From contig NZ_JAINWA010000001.1 of assembly GCF_021021555.1 (NCBI RefSeq), positions 1,364,001 through 1,428,000 on the forward strand: a DNA stretch of 64,000 nucleotides, read 5' to 3'. Position 1 is the stretch's first letter; the number at the start of each line of letters is the position of its first letter. This document shows, piece by piece, positions 8,784 through 18,873 of the stretch. The notes below the pieces were generated by a model, which worked only from the letters and a program-made list of their open reading frames with translations, was not told the DNA's origin and did no database searches. Source of the stretch: Teretinema zuelzerae (GTDB lineage Bacteria; Spirochaetota; Spirochaetia; Treponematales; Treponemataceae). The translations under genes and the position numbers were made by a program.

Positions 8784-10071
8784 TTCTGAACCGCCCTCTT
8801 ATCTCGTCTATCTGGTCCTCCTCGCGGGACTCACTCTGTTATCCATGTTCTTTTCCGCTTCCGAAAGCGCCTTCCTATCCGCAAGCAAGCTCCGCATCAG
8901 ATATCTGGCCGAAAAAGGCGTAAAAGCCGCGATCCGTCTGGAAAAACTGAACGAAACGAGAACCATTCTCCTCGGCATCATTTTAGTCGGAAACAATATC
9001 GTAAACATCGGAACCTCCGCCCTCATTACCGCGATCGCCCTCCCCCTCTTCGGTTCCTCCGGCATCGGCATCGCGGTCGGCGTCTCGACTGTGCTTCTTC
9101 TGGTCTTCGGCGAAATATTTCCGAAATCGGTCGCCCTCCTGCACCCGGAACGAATCGCGCTGCGCTTTTCTCTGCCCTTAAGCGTTCTGGTCTTCATCGC
9201 TCGGCCGCTCGTCGTCTTTTCGCGGGCCATGGGAAAGGCGGCCAGCCGTCTTACGGGAATCGCGGCGAAATCCAAAAAAGCGACTGTTACCGAAGAAGAC
9301 ATTCGGACAATGATAGAAGTCGGCGAAGAAGAAGGCCTCATCGAATCGGACAAGCGGAGCATGATGCATAAAATTCTCAGGTATACGGACCTGACGGCCC
9401 GGGAAATCATGGTGCCCCGGACTGAAATCACGATGGTTCCTGTTTCCGCTTCCCTGGAGAACATTCAAAGCCTTATCACCGATTCCCCCTACTCGCGCTT
9501 TCCGGTCTACGGAAAAGACATCGACGACATCAAAGGCATCCTCTACGTGAAGGATCTCCTGTTCAGCGAGGGCCAGACGCGCGAAAACTTCACCATCACC
9601 GACAAGCTCAGGCCTGCCGTTTTCGCCTTCGAATCCTGGAAGCTCTCGGAGCTTCAAAATATTTTCCGCGCCCGGAACACCACCCTCGCGGTAATAATCG
9701 ACGAATACGGCGGAGTCGCCGGCATGGTGACCGCGGAAGACCTCGCGGAGGAAATTTTCGGAAACCTCGAACGCAACGCGCAGGAGACTGCGTCCGCCGG
9801 CGTCGCGGACTCCTCCGATGCAGCGGAAAATCCTGCCCGACCCTTCCATGTAGACGGAACCGAGCGGCTGGACACCTTGAGCGAACGGCTCGGCTTCGTT
9901 CTTTCAAGCTCGCAGTTCGACACCCTTGCCGGCTTCATCCTCGAACGAGTCGATGAAATTCCCGAGCCCGGAACCACAATCGAGGTTCAGGGCTTCCTTT
10001 TCACCGTCGCGGGAAGAACCGGGAACCGCATAACCTCGGTTCTCATAACGCCGCAGGAGGCCGCGCGATGA
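8776..10071 (+). CDS. CNNM/CorC-type membrane protein with CBS pair (first copy)
   Basis: 431 residues. A DUF21/CNNM membrane domain (about 8-190) has TM1 YLVYLVLLAGLTLLSMFF, the conserved SASESAFLSASK and GNNIVNIGTSA segments, and the FGEIFPKS signature. A CBS pair follows (about 210-330; MVPRTEITMVP, SRFPVYGKDIDDIKGIL, VIIDEYGGVAGMVT), then a CorC_HlyC domain (about 350-428; RPFHVDGTERLDTL). These proteins are linked to Mg2+/Co2+ efflux or ion homeostasis; 'hemolysin' in older names is historical. It starts the operon that includes a second copy, a POLLUX-like protein and a chemoreceptor. The next gene overlaps by 4 bases. Confidence 0.9.
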   Translation: MEPSEPPSYLVYLVLLAGLTLLSMFFSASESAFLSASKLRIRYLAEKGVKAAIRLEKLNETRTILLGIILVGNNIVNIGTSALITAIALPLFGSSGIGIAVGVSTVLLLVFGEIFPKSVALLHPERIALRFSLPLSVLVFIARPLVVFSRAMGKAASRLTGIAAKSKKATVTEEDIRTMIEVGEEEGLIESDKRSMMHKILRYTDLTAREIMVPRTEITMVPVSASLENIQSLITDSPYSRFPVYGKDIDDIKGILYVKDLLFSEGQTRENFTITDKLRPAVFAFESWKLSELQNIFRARNTTLAVIIDEYGGVAGMVTAEDLAEEIFGNLERNAQETASAGVADSSDAAENPARPFHVDGTERLDTLSERLGFVLSSSQFDTLAGFILERVDEIPEPGTTIEVQGFLFTVAGRTGNRITSVLITPQEAAR

Positions 10072-11333
10072 ACGAAATCCTGGCAAGCGTCGTCCCGCTG
10101 ATTCTGCTTCTCGCGGCTTCCGCGTTCTTCTCCGGATCCGAAGCGGCCTGCTCGTCTCTCACCAAGCTCCAGCTCAGGCGGCTGAGAAAACAAAAGGACC
10201 CTGCCTCTAAATCGCTGAGCGCCCTCATGTCCGACGTCCAACGCCTGCTCACCGCCATACTCATCGGAAACAATCTGGTGAACAACTGGGCAGCAAGCCT
10301 CGCGACGGCCTTTGCCATATCGCTGCTGGGGGAAAGCGGGATCGGAGCCGCCACGGCGCTGATGACCGTGCTCATCATTATTTTCGGTGAAATCAGCCCA
10401 AAAACCGTCGCGTCGAAGCATCCGCTTAAAATCGCTTCTGCGATCGCCCCGGCCCTGCTGGTTTTAGAGAAAATACTGTTTCCCTTCATATTCTTTTTCA
10501 CGAAAATCAACGGACTGTTCCTTGCGGCGATCTCGTTTTTCTTCCCGCAAAACGCCCACCGCATTACCGAGGACGAGCTGAAAACCGTCATGGATCTCGG
10601 CAGGCGCGACGGCGTGCTGGAGGAGAAAGAGCACAAGCTTCTGCACAAGGCCTGGGAATTCACCGATCTGCGGATCAGGGAAATCTTGATTCCCCGAACG
10701 TCCATCGCCGCCGTGAACGAAAACTGCACCGTATCGGAAGCCCGGACCGCCTTCAGAGCCCAGAGTTTCTCGAGAATGCCGGTATACTCGGGCTCCCTCG
10801 ACAACGTCGTCGGACTCCTCCATTACCGGGATATCCTCATTCCCGGGCAGGACGACTCGAAAAAAACGATAGAAAGCCTCATAAAACCCATTCATTTCGT
10901 ATCCGAAATGCAGACGGCGTCAAAGCTTCTCGAGGAATTCCGCGCCCATGGACAGCATCTGGCGGTCGTTCTCGACGAGCACGGAGCGACGGCGGGCCTG
11001 GTGACCCGCAGGGACGCGATTTCGGCGGTTTTCGGCGGAATCCACGACGAATACGACCTTTCAAACGCCCAATCGAAAAAAGAAATACAGATTGTAGACT
11101 CCCGCTACGTACGGGCGCCTGGTGAAGCCCGCCTCGAGGAGATCAATACGGTGCTCGGAGTCGAATGGGACTCCGAATTTTATGAAACCGTCGGGGGCTT
11201 CGTCCTGGAATTGGCCGGAAGGCTGCCTTCGATCGGGGAGCGATTCCACCACGAGAACGCGTGGTTCATCGTCGAAGATAAAATCGGAAGAAAGATTTCC
11301 AGAATAGGTATATTATTGGACAGCAAGGAGTAA
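10068..11333 (+). CDS. CNNM/CorC-type membrane protein with CBS pair (second copy)
   Basis: 421 residues with the same order as its upstream neighbour: DUF21 domain (FFSGSEAACSSLTK, IGNNLVNNWAAS, FGEISPKTVA), CBS pair (IPRTSIAAV, SRMPVYSGSLDNVVGLL, VVLDEHGATAGLVT) and a CorC_HlyC tail (YVRAPGEARLEEI). The copies are clearly diverged, so they may differ in ion or partner rather than being a recent duplication. Start and upstream stop overlap as ATGA, indicating translational coupling. A heteromeric pair is possible; sequence alone does not show it. Confidence 0.9.
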   Translation: MNEILASVVPLILLLAASAFFSGSEAACSSLTKLQLRRLRKQKDPASKSLSALMSDVQRLLTAILIGNNLVNNWAASLATAFAISLLGESGIGAATALMTVLIIIFGEISPKTVASKHPLKIASAIAPALLVLEKILFPFIFFFTKINGLFLAAISFFFPQNAHRITEDELKTVMDLGRRDGVLEEKEHKLLHKAWEFTDLRIREILIPRTSIAAVNENCTVSEARTAFRAQSFSRMPVYSGSLDNVVGLLHYRDILIPGQDDSKKTIESLIKPIHFVSEMQTASKLLEEFRAHGQHLAVVLDEHGATAGLVTRRDAISAVFGGIHDEYDLSNAQSKKEIQIVDSRYVRAPGEARLEEINTVLGVEWDSEFYETVGGFVLELAGRLPSIGERFHHENAWFIVEDKIGRKISRIGILLDSKE

Positions 11334-11336
11334 CAG

Positions 11337-12791
11337 GTGTTCAAGAAACAAACCGCCGACAAAGACCGCTTCTTAATCCTCGGCCGCTCGGAATCGATGA
11401 CGGTGATCGCGGAAGAACTCGCCCGATCCTCCGCGGTTCAACGCTCTGAAATCGTTCTGGCCTCCCGATTCGATCCGGGCGAATCCGTCAAATCGCATTT
11501 CCCTGTTCCTCCTGCCTACATCCAGGGAAATCCGGCGGAAACAGCCTTTCTTGAAACTCTGAAACCGGCTTCCGCCAGCCGGATCCTCGTCAACCTCACC
11601 GGCGCGCCGGACGGAGACTTGCAGGCCCTGAGAATCGCGACCGCGCTGCAAACTGTGCTTGCGTCCGCGAAAGACGGCCCGGACATTCTGATTCTCGTAG
11701 ATTCGCCGGAATACCGCGCCAAGATCCAGACTCTTGTTGTTCCAAAAATGAAGGTCTTTTGCCCGATAGAAGCATTCCCTGCCATAGCGGCCCAATCTTG
11801 CCGCCAGGATCGCCTTTCGCTCATCTTCGACGAGCTTTTTTCCTATCACGGAAATGAAATCTACCGCATCCCGGGAAAACCGATGAAAGGCCTCTCGTGG
11901 ACCCAGGTGCTCAGGGCCTTTGCGAACGCCTGCCCGGTCGGGCTTGCGCAGAACGGCAGGCTGTCCATCAACCCAAAGCAAAGCGCAGTAATCGAGGAAG
12001 ACGACGAACTCTACGTCCTCGCCGGAAATCCGGACGATATACAGATTGCCCAGCCGATCCTGCCCGCGCCGGACAACCGAGACATATCTCCCGATTCCAT
12101 CGAAACCACGCATCCCCAGAATTTCCTGTTTCTCGGATGGAATCCTCTCTGCCCGTCCATTCTGGCGGATCTCGCCCATTATGCCCCGAAGGGTTCGGCC
12201 GTACGCATCGTGTGCGCGGATAATCCGGGCTTCAATCAATCGGAATCGCCGAAGATCTCTATCCAATGGACGGAGGGCGATCCTCGCGACAAGGCTGTCA
12301 TAGCAGCGGCTGATCTTGAGAATTGGGAAAACATCGTCATACCCGGATCGGCCTTCCCCGCTTCAAGCGAACAGATGGAAATTCTGCACACGCTGGCAGG
12401 CCTCATGGCGGGACCGGGACTCAGAAACCACATAACGACTCTTACCGGAACTCCGGCACCGGAGTATTATCCTGAAGATCGAATCCTTTCTACCGATATT
12501 CTCTATAAGCTTGCGGTGCAGCTTTTAATCCAGCCGGACCTCTTCGACGTATTCAGGGAGCTCATCCAGCCGATAGGTACGGAAATTTATCTCAAACCGG
12601 CGGAGAATTACGTTACTATCGATCGGCCGGTGGACTTTTATACTATACTTGAATCTGCGCGCCGGAAAAATGAAACAGCCATCGGATATTTTCTCGAGGA
12701 AAACAGGAAAATAGCCTTGAATCCGGTTAAAACGGAGAAAATAAGCTTCTATCATTACGATAAGATAATCGTCCTTTCGGACGAACACTGA
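11337..12791 (+). CDS. Soluble CASTOR/POLLUX-like NAD-binding (RCK-type) protein
   Basis: 484 residues starting at GTG, with AAGGAG 6 bases upstream inside the end of the preceding gene. Two Rossmann-like halves are visible: [19 protein letters not shown] from residue 10 and [18 protein letters not shown] from about 263. Between and after them lie RCK_C-like stretches ending in short beta strands ([17 protein letters not shown]). The arrangement resembles the cytosolic gating part of CASTOR/POLLUX/DMI1-type cation channels, but there is no transmembrane segment. It may regulate a channel or the flanking CorC proteins. The spacing of 3 and 17 bases on either side places it firmly in the operon. 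Confidence 0.65.
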   Translation: MFKKQTADKDRFLILGRSESMTVIAEELARSSAVQRSEIVLASRFDPGESVKSHFPVPPAYIQGNPAETAFLETLKPASASRILVNLTGAPDGDLQALRIATALQTVLASAKDGPDILILVDSPEYRAKIQTLVVPKMKVFCPIEAFPAIAAQSCRQDRLSLIFDELFSYHGNEIYRIPGKPMKGLSWTQVLRAFANACPVGLAQNGRLSINPKQSAVIEEDDELYVLAGNPDDIQIAQPILPAPDNRDISPDSIETTHPQNFLFLGWNPLCPSILADLAHYAPKGSAVRIVCADNPGFNQSESPKISIQWTEGDPRDKAVIAAADLENWENIVIPGSAFPASSEQMEILHTLAGLMAGPGLRNHITTLTGTPAPEYYPEDRILSTDILYKLAVQLLIQPDLFDVFRELIQPIGTEIYLKPAENYVTIDRPVDFYTILESARRKNETAIGYFLEENRKIALNPVKTEKISFYHYDKIIVLSDEH

Positions 12792-12808
12792 TACCAGGAG
12801 TACTCTCT

Positions 12809-14995
12809 ATGAAACTGCGAAAAAAGTTGATCCTCATGTTCACCATCGTTTCCGTAATGCCCTTCGTATGCGGAATGCTGTTCATCCTCATGAGGACAGG
12901 CCGCGCAATGCGGAGCGATGCGGCCAATTTTATGACCGAATACACTAATGAAATCTCCGGCGAGATCGGAGCCTTCTTCGGCGATAAAATCGGTTACATC
13001 TCGGCGCTCTCGCACCTTCCGGACATTACCGGATTCGAGTGGGCCAAAGCAGGTCCCGCCCTGAACCGGCTCGCGAAGGAGGACGGAGACATCGCGGCCT
13101 TCATGCTCGTCCGCGCGGACGGTTCGTACTACCGTTCCGACAATCCCGGAAATCCCGCATGGGGAAGCCGGGTAACTCCGAATAATAACGATCCCGATTC
13201 GAGCCCCACCCTTCTTACGGAACGAGATTACTTCAAAGAGCTTGTTTCCGGGCCGACCGCCCGCAACAAGCAGGTATGGCTGTCCGAACCCGTTTTCTCC
13301 AAGGCAACACAGAAAAAACAGATCATCATCGGCACCAACCTGTTCACCAATCAAAGCGCTCCCGTCGGACTCCTCGCGATACTGCAGGAGGCGGGCCCCC
13401 TCTCCGAACATCTCACCAGCCAGGCGTCCAGGCTCGGAGACTACTTCGGCACCGGGAGCGCCCTCTTCCTCGTCTCCGATCAAGGCTCCGTCATTTCGAT
13501 GATCGCGCAGACAGACGCGGCTGCCGGATACGCGGAACAGGTTCTCACGACGAACGAGGTCTGGACGCTTGATTCCATCCCGGCAGAAATAGCCGAAACC
13601 GTCCAGACCCTTAAATCCTCGAATCAGGAAACAGCTCGCTTCTTCTGGAAAGAAAAAAAAGGCTTCTACCACGCCTCGATCGAGCGCGTTCCGCGAACGA
13701 ATTACTCGGTAATTTTCACCGTCCCCGACAGAACCCTGTACGCCTCCGTGTACTCGATCTACGCATCCATGATCACCATATCGGTTCTCACCTTTCTTAT
13801 AGTGCTCGTCATCTCTACCCTGCTCGGAGGCCGCATCGCCAAGCCCCTGGCGCATACAGCCAAAACCCTCGAGGACATTGCGGAGGGTTCGGGCGATCTC
13901 ACCTACCGCATCGCGCTCAGCGGAAAAGACGAAACGACGGACGTCGGACACTTTTTCAACAAGTTCATCAACACCCTCCACGGAATGATCAGCCAGGTCA
14001 AAAACCAGGCGCAAACCATGGAAACCATTTCCGAAGAGCTTGAAACAAGCGCTGAAATCATCAAATCCGATATAGAAGGCATTTCCGGCAACGTCGCCGA
14101 CCTCAACTTCGAAACGGAAGAACAAAGCGCGAGCGTCACCGAGACGTCGTCCACCATACATCAGATCGCGAAAAACATCGAAAGTTTGACCCGGCAGATC
14201 GAAAGCCAGAGCTCGGGAGTCACCGAATCCTCCGCCGCGATTCAGCAGATGGTTTCGAACATCAATTCGATCTCCGGCAACCTCGACCGCGCGGGAGGAA
14301 GCTTCGAAGACCTTCTTGCGGCCTCCGGAGACGGACGGGACTCGATGCAGAACGTCATCGAACTGGTGAAGGATGTTTCGGAACAGTCCCAGAATCTGTT
14401 GGAAACGAACGAAGTAATCAATTCCATCGCAAGCCAAACGAACCTTCTCGCGATGAACGCGGCCATAGAAGCGGCTCACGCGGGCGAAGCCGGCAAGGGA
14501 TTCTCCGTCGTTTCGGACGAAATTCGCAAGCTTGCAGAAAGCTCGTCCGAACAGTCGAAAGTAATCGAAGGAGAGCTGAAAAAAGTCGTTTCGCGCATCG
14601 AAACCATAGTCGAAGCCTCAGCCAAGGCCGACGACGCGTTCGGAACGGTCGCAGACAGCATCCGCGAGGCGAACGGCCTGGTTCAGGAAATACGCATGTC
14701 GATGAAGGAGCAGAGCGAGGGAAGCCAGCAGGTTCTCGAAGCCCTGCAGGAAATCCAGGAGATCACCATGCAAATCCGCGACGGTTCCCTGGAAATGAAT
14801 CAAGGCGCTACCATGATTCTCAAGGAAATGAGCCGGCTCGAGGACATATCGCACAAGGTTCAGAAAAGCACCCAGGCGATCGCCCGATCGAGCGACACCA
14901 TCGGCGCTACCATCGAAGAAATCATGAATGTGACGGGAAAGAACGCGGCGGTCGTACGCACGCTGAACGAAATCACCGGAAGATTCAAACTGTAA
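12809..14995 (+). CDS. Methyl-accepting chemotaxis protein with dCache-type sensor
   Basis: 728 residues. TM1 is at about 8-28. The periplasmic region 29-310 has dCache features ([45 protein letters not shown]). TM2 is at about 316-338, followed by HAMP ([21 protein letters not shown]). The cytoplasmic coiled coil has the conserved hairpin tip [19 protein letters not shown] at about 537-555. There is no C-terminal CheR/CheB pentapeptide. GGAG lies 11 bases upstream of the ATG. Being the last gene of an ion-transport operon suggests an ionic or osmotic stimulus, which is an inference from context. Confidence 0.92.
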   Translation: MKLRKKLILMFTIVSVMPFVCGMLFILMRTGRAMRSDAANFMTEYTNEISGEIGAFFGDKIGYISALSHLPDITGFEWAKAGPALNRLAKEDGDIAAFMLVRADGSYYRSDNPGNPAWGSRVTPNNNDPDSSPTLLTERDYFKELVSGPTARNKQVWLSEPVFSKATQKKQIIIGTNLFTNQSAPVGLLAILQEAGPLSEHLTSQASRLGDYFGTGSALFLVSDQGSVISMIAQTDAAAGYAEQVLTTNEVWTLDSIPAEIAETVQTLKSSNQETARFFWKEKKGFYHASIERVPRTNYSVIFTVPDRTLYASVYSIYASMITISVLTFLIVLVISTLLGGRIAKPLAHTAKTLEDIAEGSGDLTYRIALSGKDETTDVGHFFNKFINTLHGMISQVKNQAQTMETISEELETSAEIIKSDIEGISGNVADLNFETEEQSASVTETSSTIHQIAKNIESLTRQIESQSSGVTESSAAIQQMVSNINSISGNLDRAGGSFEDLLAASGDGRDSMQNVIELVKDVSEQSQNLLETNEVINSIASQTNLLAMNAAIEAAHAGEAGKGFSVVSDEIRKLAESSSEQSKVIEGELKKVVSRIETIVEASAKADDAFGTVADSIREANGLVQEIRMSMKEQSEGSQQVLEALQEIQEITMQIRDGSLEMNQGATMILKEMSRLEDISHKVQKSTQAIARSSDTIGATIEEIMNVTGKNAAVVRTLNEITGRFKL

Positions 14996-15041
14996 AAAAA
15001 GAACGCCCGGAGCGGCTTTCGTTACGCCGAAAGCGCTCCGG
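14994..15041 (-). terminator. intrinsic terminator of the AI-2E-family gene
   Basis: A 14-bp stem with one bulged base, CCGGAGCGGCTTTCG (15007-15021) against CGAAAGCGCTCCGG (15028-15041), is followed on the minus strand by a T run (complement of the A run 14994-15000). It lies just past the stop of the leftward transporter gene. On the plus strand it lacks a T tract. Confidence 0.75.
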
Positions 15042-15062
15042 AACGCGCCCCTCTCCCGCGCG

Positions 15063-16154
15063 TCAGCCCTGATGAATCAGCGTATCTTCCTCGAGCGCTA
15101 TATCGACGATCGTAAAAAACAGGATGATGACGAGCGGGCCCAGCAGGATTCCGTTAAACCCGAACACGTTCAAGCCGCCCAAAATCGAAAAGAAAATCAA
15201 TAGCGGATGAATTTTTATCCGGTCCTTCAAGAACAAGGGCCGCAAAAAGTTGTCCATGAAGCTGATGAAAAAAGAACAGAAAACAGCGAACGCTATCGCG
15301 ATTCCGAGACCCTGGCTCAGGAAGACGGTTACCGTCAAGGGAGCCCAGATCAGCGCGCAGCCGACCATCGGCACGAACGAACTGAACAGAATGAGAAACG
15401 AAAAGAGAAGAGCTCCCTGGATTTTGAAAATCGAGAATATGACGAAGGCCGCTATCGCCTGGTAAAACGCCACCATGAAAAATCCCATGAACAGATTCTT
15501 CGTAACGTCCCGGAATTTATTCAGGAGCTGTTTGGTGCTCTTCGAATCGATGGGAATGGCGGAAATGAACAGGTTAGCGAGATAATGCGCGTCCAGATAG
15601 AAGAAATACAGGGCGAAACAGATAAAGCACAGCGAGACAACAAAATTGGTCAGATTTTTTGCGACGCTTCCGGTGAAGGCCGCTATTGAATTTGAGTATG
15701 ACGACAAGAAGGCAAGCATTTCGGACTTTATGTCGAGATTGGAGAGATCGATGGAGCCCATGGAAATATCAAGCACCATCGCGGAAATATTAGCGCCCAA
15801 CCCGTCGTTCCTGAAAAAATGAGGATTCTCATTAATGAAGGTTCTCGCCTGATCGATGAATACGCGAATCTGTCCTACCAGCTGGAACCCTAAAAAAACC
15901 GCTATTCCGGACATCATCAAAACGGTTCCAAGGGCGAAAACGCCCGCGAGAAACCTTCTGTATATTTCAAAAAAGCGCGCTTTCTGCGATACCAGCCCAA
16001 GAAGCCGGTTGTACAGCGGACTTATGAGAATATACGTCACCGCGGACCATAGAAGCACCGTCAAATACGGCAGCAACACCCTGCCGAGCAGAATAAGCAT
16101 GATGCCCAATAACGCGATGAAGGAAAGAGCCTGTATTTGTTTTCGTTGTGCCAT
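15063..16154 (-). CDS. AI-2E/PerM-family transporter
   Basis: 363 residues with about eight hydrophobic segments: two at the N terminus (SFIALLGIMLILLGRVLLPYL, then TVLLWSAVTYILI), one near residue 70, and a cluster from about 155 to the end. The C-terminal part has the family pattern 'FVPMVGCALIWAPL' and 'HPLLIFFSILGGLNVFGFNGILLGPLV' (as separate pieces). Members include the AI-2 exporter TqsA and Na+/H+ antiporters, so the substrate is unknown. No Shine-Dalgarno sequence is visible. A TATACT -10-like box (16161-16166) is so close that the mRNA may be leaderless. Confidence 0.85.
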   Translation of the reverse strand: MAQRKQIQALSFIALLGIMLILLGRVLLPYLTVLLWSAVTYILISPLYNRLLGLVSQKARFFEIYRRFLAGVFALGTVLMMSGIAVFLGFQLVGQIRVFIDQARTFINENPHFFRNDGLGANISAMVLDISMGSIDLSNLDIKSEMLAFLSSYSNSIAAFTGSVAKNLTNFVVSLCFICFALYFFYLDAHYLANLFISAIPIDSKSTKQLLNKFRDVTKNLFMGFFMVAFYQAIAAFVIFSIFKIQGALLFSFLILFSSFVPMVGCALIWAPLTVTVFLSQGLGIAIAFAVFCSFFISFMDNFLRPLFLKDRIKIHPLLIFFSILGGLNVFGFNGILLGPLVIILFFTIVDIALEEDTLIHQG

Positions 16155-16221
16155 GAGTTAAGTATACGATCAAATCCGAACAGATGATAAGACCCGCAGC
16201 CCGTTTTTTCGAACAGCATGC

Positions 16222-16271
16222 TTGCATAACGATTTTTTACGGTATATAATTTGTTGACGGAATCAACCAAC
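16222..16271 (+). promoter_or_regulatory. promoter and 23-bp operator of the first GH94 gene
   Basis: TTGCAT (16222-16227), a 17-bp spacer and TATAAT (16245-16250) form a strong sigma-70-type promoter. The operator spans 16249-16271 with a 9-5-9 layout: ATTTGTTGA, CGGAA, TCAACCAAC. Its right half is identical to that of three other sites in the window (22975, 28640, 34399). The position over the transcription start suggests repression by blocking initiation. Confidence 0.75.
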
Positions 16272-16285
16272 TGAAGGAGAAGAAA

Positions 16286-18742
16286 ATGGCGTATGGATTT
16301 TTCGACGACCCGCGCAGGGAATATGTGATAACGAACCCCCGGACACCGGTGAAATGGATAAACTACGTGGGGAATCTTTCGTTCGGCGGCTTCATAGACC
16401 ACACAGGCGGTTCGCAGCTCTGCAAGGGCGACCCGGCCCTCAACCGCATAACAAAATACATCCCCCAGCTTCCCGCCTCCGATTTCAAGGGCGAAACCGC
16501 CTACATCAGGGTTCGGAAACCCGGCGAGCCGGCCTCTTCCGCCAAGATCGACTCTCCCTACTGGGTACCCTGCCTGGGAACATACGAAAAATTCGAGTGC
16601 AGGATCGGCATGTACTACACGCAGTGGAAAACCCGGATAGCCGGCCTCGACTTCGACGTTCTCGCCTTCGTTCCGCTCGGCTCGACCCAGCTGGTACGCA
16701 GATATACGGTCACAAATCCCGGAACAGAAGCCGTCCAGGCAGACCTGGTGCCGGTCGTCGAGTTTTCGCATTTCGACGCGCTCAAACAGCTCACAAACGC
16801 CGACTGGGTGCCCCAGACCATGCAGTCGGCAGCTCTCACTGTGAAGAACGGACGCACCGCGATCGCGGCCTACGCCTTCATGAAGCGCGACTACGCCGTG
16901 AACGTATTTACCGCGAGCCTGCCCGCCGAATCCTGGGAAACCGACAGAAAACGCTTCCTCGGCGATAATGAATACGGCACCTGGAGGGAACCCCTCTCGC
17001 TCAAAAACGAGAAGCTCTCGTCCAAGGATTCTGTCCGCGGCGACATCATCGCGGCCCTGCAGATACCGCTGGGAACGATCGCCCCCGGCGCCTCTGCTAC
17101 GGTCATAACGGGACTCACCCAGGCGCCCTCGCTCTCCAAAGCGGCGGATCACGCGAATTCCTTCATGACGAACGAGGAAATAGACGCGGCTTTCCGCGAT
17201 CTTTCGGCGTTCTGGGACGATTATCTTTCCATTTTCAAGATTGAAACTCCGGACCCCGCGTTCAACTCGATGCTCAACATCCATAACCCCCGCCAGTGCT
17301 ACACCACGAAAACCTGGTCGCGTTACCTCTCCCTGTATCAGCTGGGATACGGCTCCGACCGCGGCATCGGCTTCAGGGACTCGACCCAGGACTGCATGGG
17401 CGTCATTCCCCAGATTCCGGCCGAAGCACGCGAGCTCATGGAAAAGCTGATGTCCGTCCAGAGCACTGACGGCTCGGCCTATCACCAGTTCAACCCCCTG
17501 ACCATGATCGCCGGCCGCGGAGACTCTATGGAGTATGAAGACCGGCCGCACTGGTATTCGGACGACGCGCTGTGGATGGTGCTCGCGGTTTCCGCCTATC
17601 TCAAGGAAACCGGGGACTACGCCTTCCTGCAGAAAACCATCCCCTTCTACGAAAAAGACAAAGCCGAAAAACCGCTTGAATCAGGAACCGTTCTCGAACA
17701 CCTGCTCCGCGCGGTCGCTTTCACTCACGATCATACCGGAGCCCACGGGCTCCCGCTGCTCGGCTTCGCGGACTGGAACGACACGGTCAATCTCCCCGCG
17801 GGCGCCGAAAGCCTCTTCACGGCACACCTGTACGGCTGGGCGCTCCGCGAATTCGCCGAACTCGCCGACTGGCTCAAGGATTCAGGGCTCTCGGCAAAGC
17901 TCCGCTCCTGGTACGATGAAATGAATAAAAGCGTGAACGCCTCTGCCTGGGACGGCGACTGGTATGTCCGCTACTTCGACGACAAGGGATCGCCGGTCGG
18001 CTCGGCAAAGAACGAATACGGCAAACTGTGGCTGAACGGCCAATCCTGGGCGGTGCTCTCGGGCTTCGGTCAGGGCGCCGGACAGGACGCCGCGGGAGAC
18101 GGGAAAACCCCGAGCCGCGGAAAAATCGCGATGGAAGCCGTCAAAAAGCACCTGGCGACTGACAAGGGAATCAAGCTTTCCTGGCCGGGGTACAACGGCT
18201 TCGATCCCCAAAAGGGAGGAGTCACCACCTATCCGCCGGGAGCGAAGGAAAACGGAGGCATCTTCCTCCACCCGAATCCCTGGGCGATCATCGCGGAAAC
18301 GATCCTCGGAGACGGCGACCAGGCCTTCGCCTACTATCAAAACGTCAATCCGGCCGCGAAAAACGATTCCATGGACGAATACGAGTGCGAGCCCTACTGC
18401 TACGCGCAGAACATCCTCTCCAACGAACACCCGAATTTCGGACTGGGCAGAAACTCCTGGCTATCCGGCACCTCGAGCTGGATGTATCAATCCTCCACCA
18501 AATACATCCTCGGCATCCAGCCCGAACACGAAGGATTGCGCATCAATCCCTGCATCCCGAAACAGTGGAACGGCTTCAAGGCGGAGCGCCGCTGCAGGGG
18601 TGTCGTCTACAAGATTTCAGTGCATAATCCCGATGGTCGCTCGAAGGGCGTGCGCAAGATGCTCGTGGACGGCAAGGAAGCCCGGGGCAACCTGGTTCCC
18701 TGGTTCGCCTCGGGCGAACACACGATCGATGTAACCTTGTAA
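16286..18742 (+). CDS. GH94 disaccharide phosphorylase, specificity uncertain
   Basis: 818 residues, the length of cellobiose, chitobiose and cellobionic-acid phosphorylases. The N-terminal FFDDPRREYVITNPRTP and WINYVGNLSF are typical of GH94. The catalytic acid is D496 in GFADWND. The phosphate-binding region reads TYPPGAKENGGIFLHPNPW, closer to the chitobiose type (HPNPW) than to the CbpA type (CHNNPW). GFRDSTQD at the substrate site is conserved. It would split an imported beta-disaccharide with phosphate to a sugar 1-phosphate in the cytosol. It shares an operator with the cbpA-like gene. Alternatives are N,N'-diacetylchitobiose or cellobionic acid phosphorylase. Shine-Dalgarno sequence: GAAGGAGAAG. 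Confidence 0.85.
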   Translation: MAYGFFDDPRREYVITNPRTPVKWINYVGNLSFGGFIDHTGGSQLCKGDPALNRITKYIPQLPASDFKGETAYIRVRKPGEPASSAKIDSPYWVPCLGTYEKFECRIGMYYTQWKTRIAGLDFDVLAFVPLGSTQLVRRYTVTNPGTEAVQADLVPVVEFSHFDALKQLTNADWVPQTMQSAALTVKNGRTAIAAYAFMKRDYAVNVFTASLPAESWETDRKRFLGDNEYGTWREPLSLKNEKLSSKDSVRGDIIAALQIPLGTIAPGASATVITGLTQAPSLSKAADHANSFMTNEEIDAAFRDLSAFWDDYLSIFKIETPDPAFNSMLNIHNPRQCYTTKTWSRYLSLYQLGYGSDRGIGFRDSTQDCMGVIPQIPAEARELMEKLMSVQSTDGSAYHQFNPLTMIAGRGDSMEYEDRPHWYSDDALWMVLAVSAYLKETGDYAFLQKTIPFYEKDKAEKPLESGTVLEHLLRAVAFTHDHTGAHGLPLLGFADWNDTVNLPAGAESLFTAHLYGWALREFAELADWLKDSGLSAKLRSWYDEMNKSVNASAWDGDWYVRYFDDKGSPVGSAKNEYGKLWLNGQSWAVLSGFGQGAGQDAAGDGKTPSRGKIAMEAVKKHLATDKGIKLSWPGYNGFDPQKGGVTTYPPGAKENGGIFLHPNPWAIIAETILGDGDQAFAYYQNVNPAAKNDSMDEYECEPYCYAQNILSNEHPNFGLGRNSWLSGTSSWMYQSSTKYILGIQPEHEGLRINPCIPKQWNGFKAERRCRGVVYKISVHNPDGRSKGVRKMLVDGKEARGNLVPWFASGEHTIDVTL

Positions 18743-18799
18743 ACGCCTGAATCATTTCCTTTTCGGAACGTACATGAGTATATTTAACTAAGAGCAGGC

Positions 18800-18844
18800 C
18801 CGCCTATCCCGAGCTGGCCCGTTGGGGCTGCCCGGGATAGGCGG
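18800..18844 (+). terminator. hairpin after the first GH94 gene
   Basis: A perfect 12-bp stem, CCGCCTATCCCG (18800-18811) with CGGGATAGGCGG (18833-18844), encloses a smaller GC-rich stem (GGCC...GGCT). The T tract downstream is weak (ACCGTTTTC). It separates the phosphorylase from the outer-membrane protein gene and may terminate or protect the 3' end. Confidence 0.6.
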
Positions 18845-18873
18845 TACCGTTTTCAATAATCCAAGGAGTAGTG

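Noticed and set aside
12755-14479. 574-codon open frame on the minus strand
   Set aside because: Opposite the chemoreceptor gene; no recognisable motifs and no ribosome site.
16061-17551. 496-codon open frame on the minus strand
   Set aside because: Opposite the first GH94 gene and its promoter; no protein signatures.
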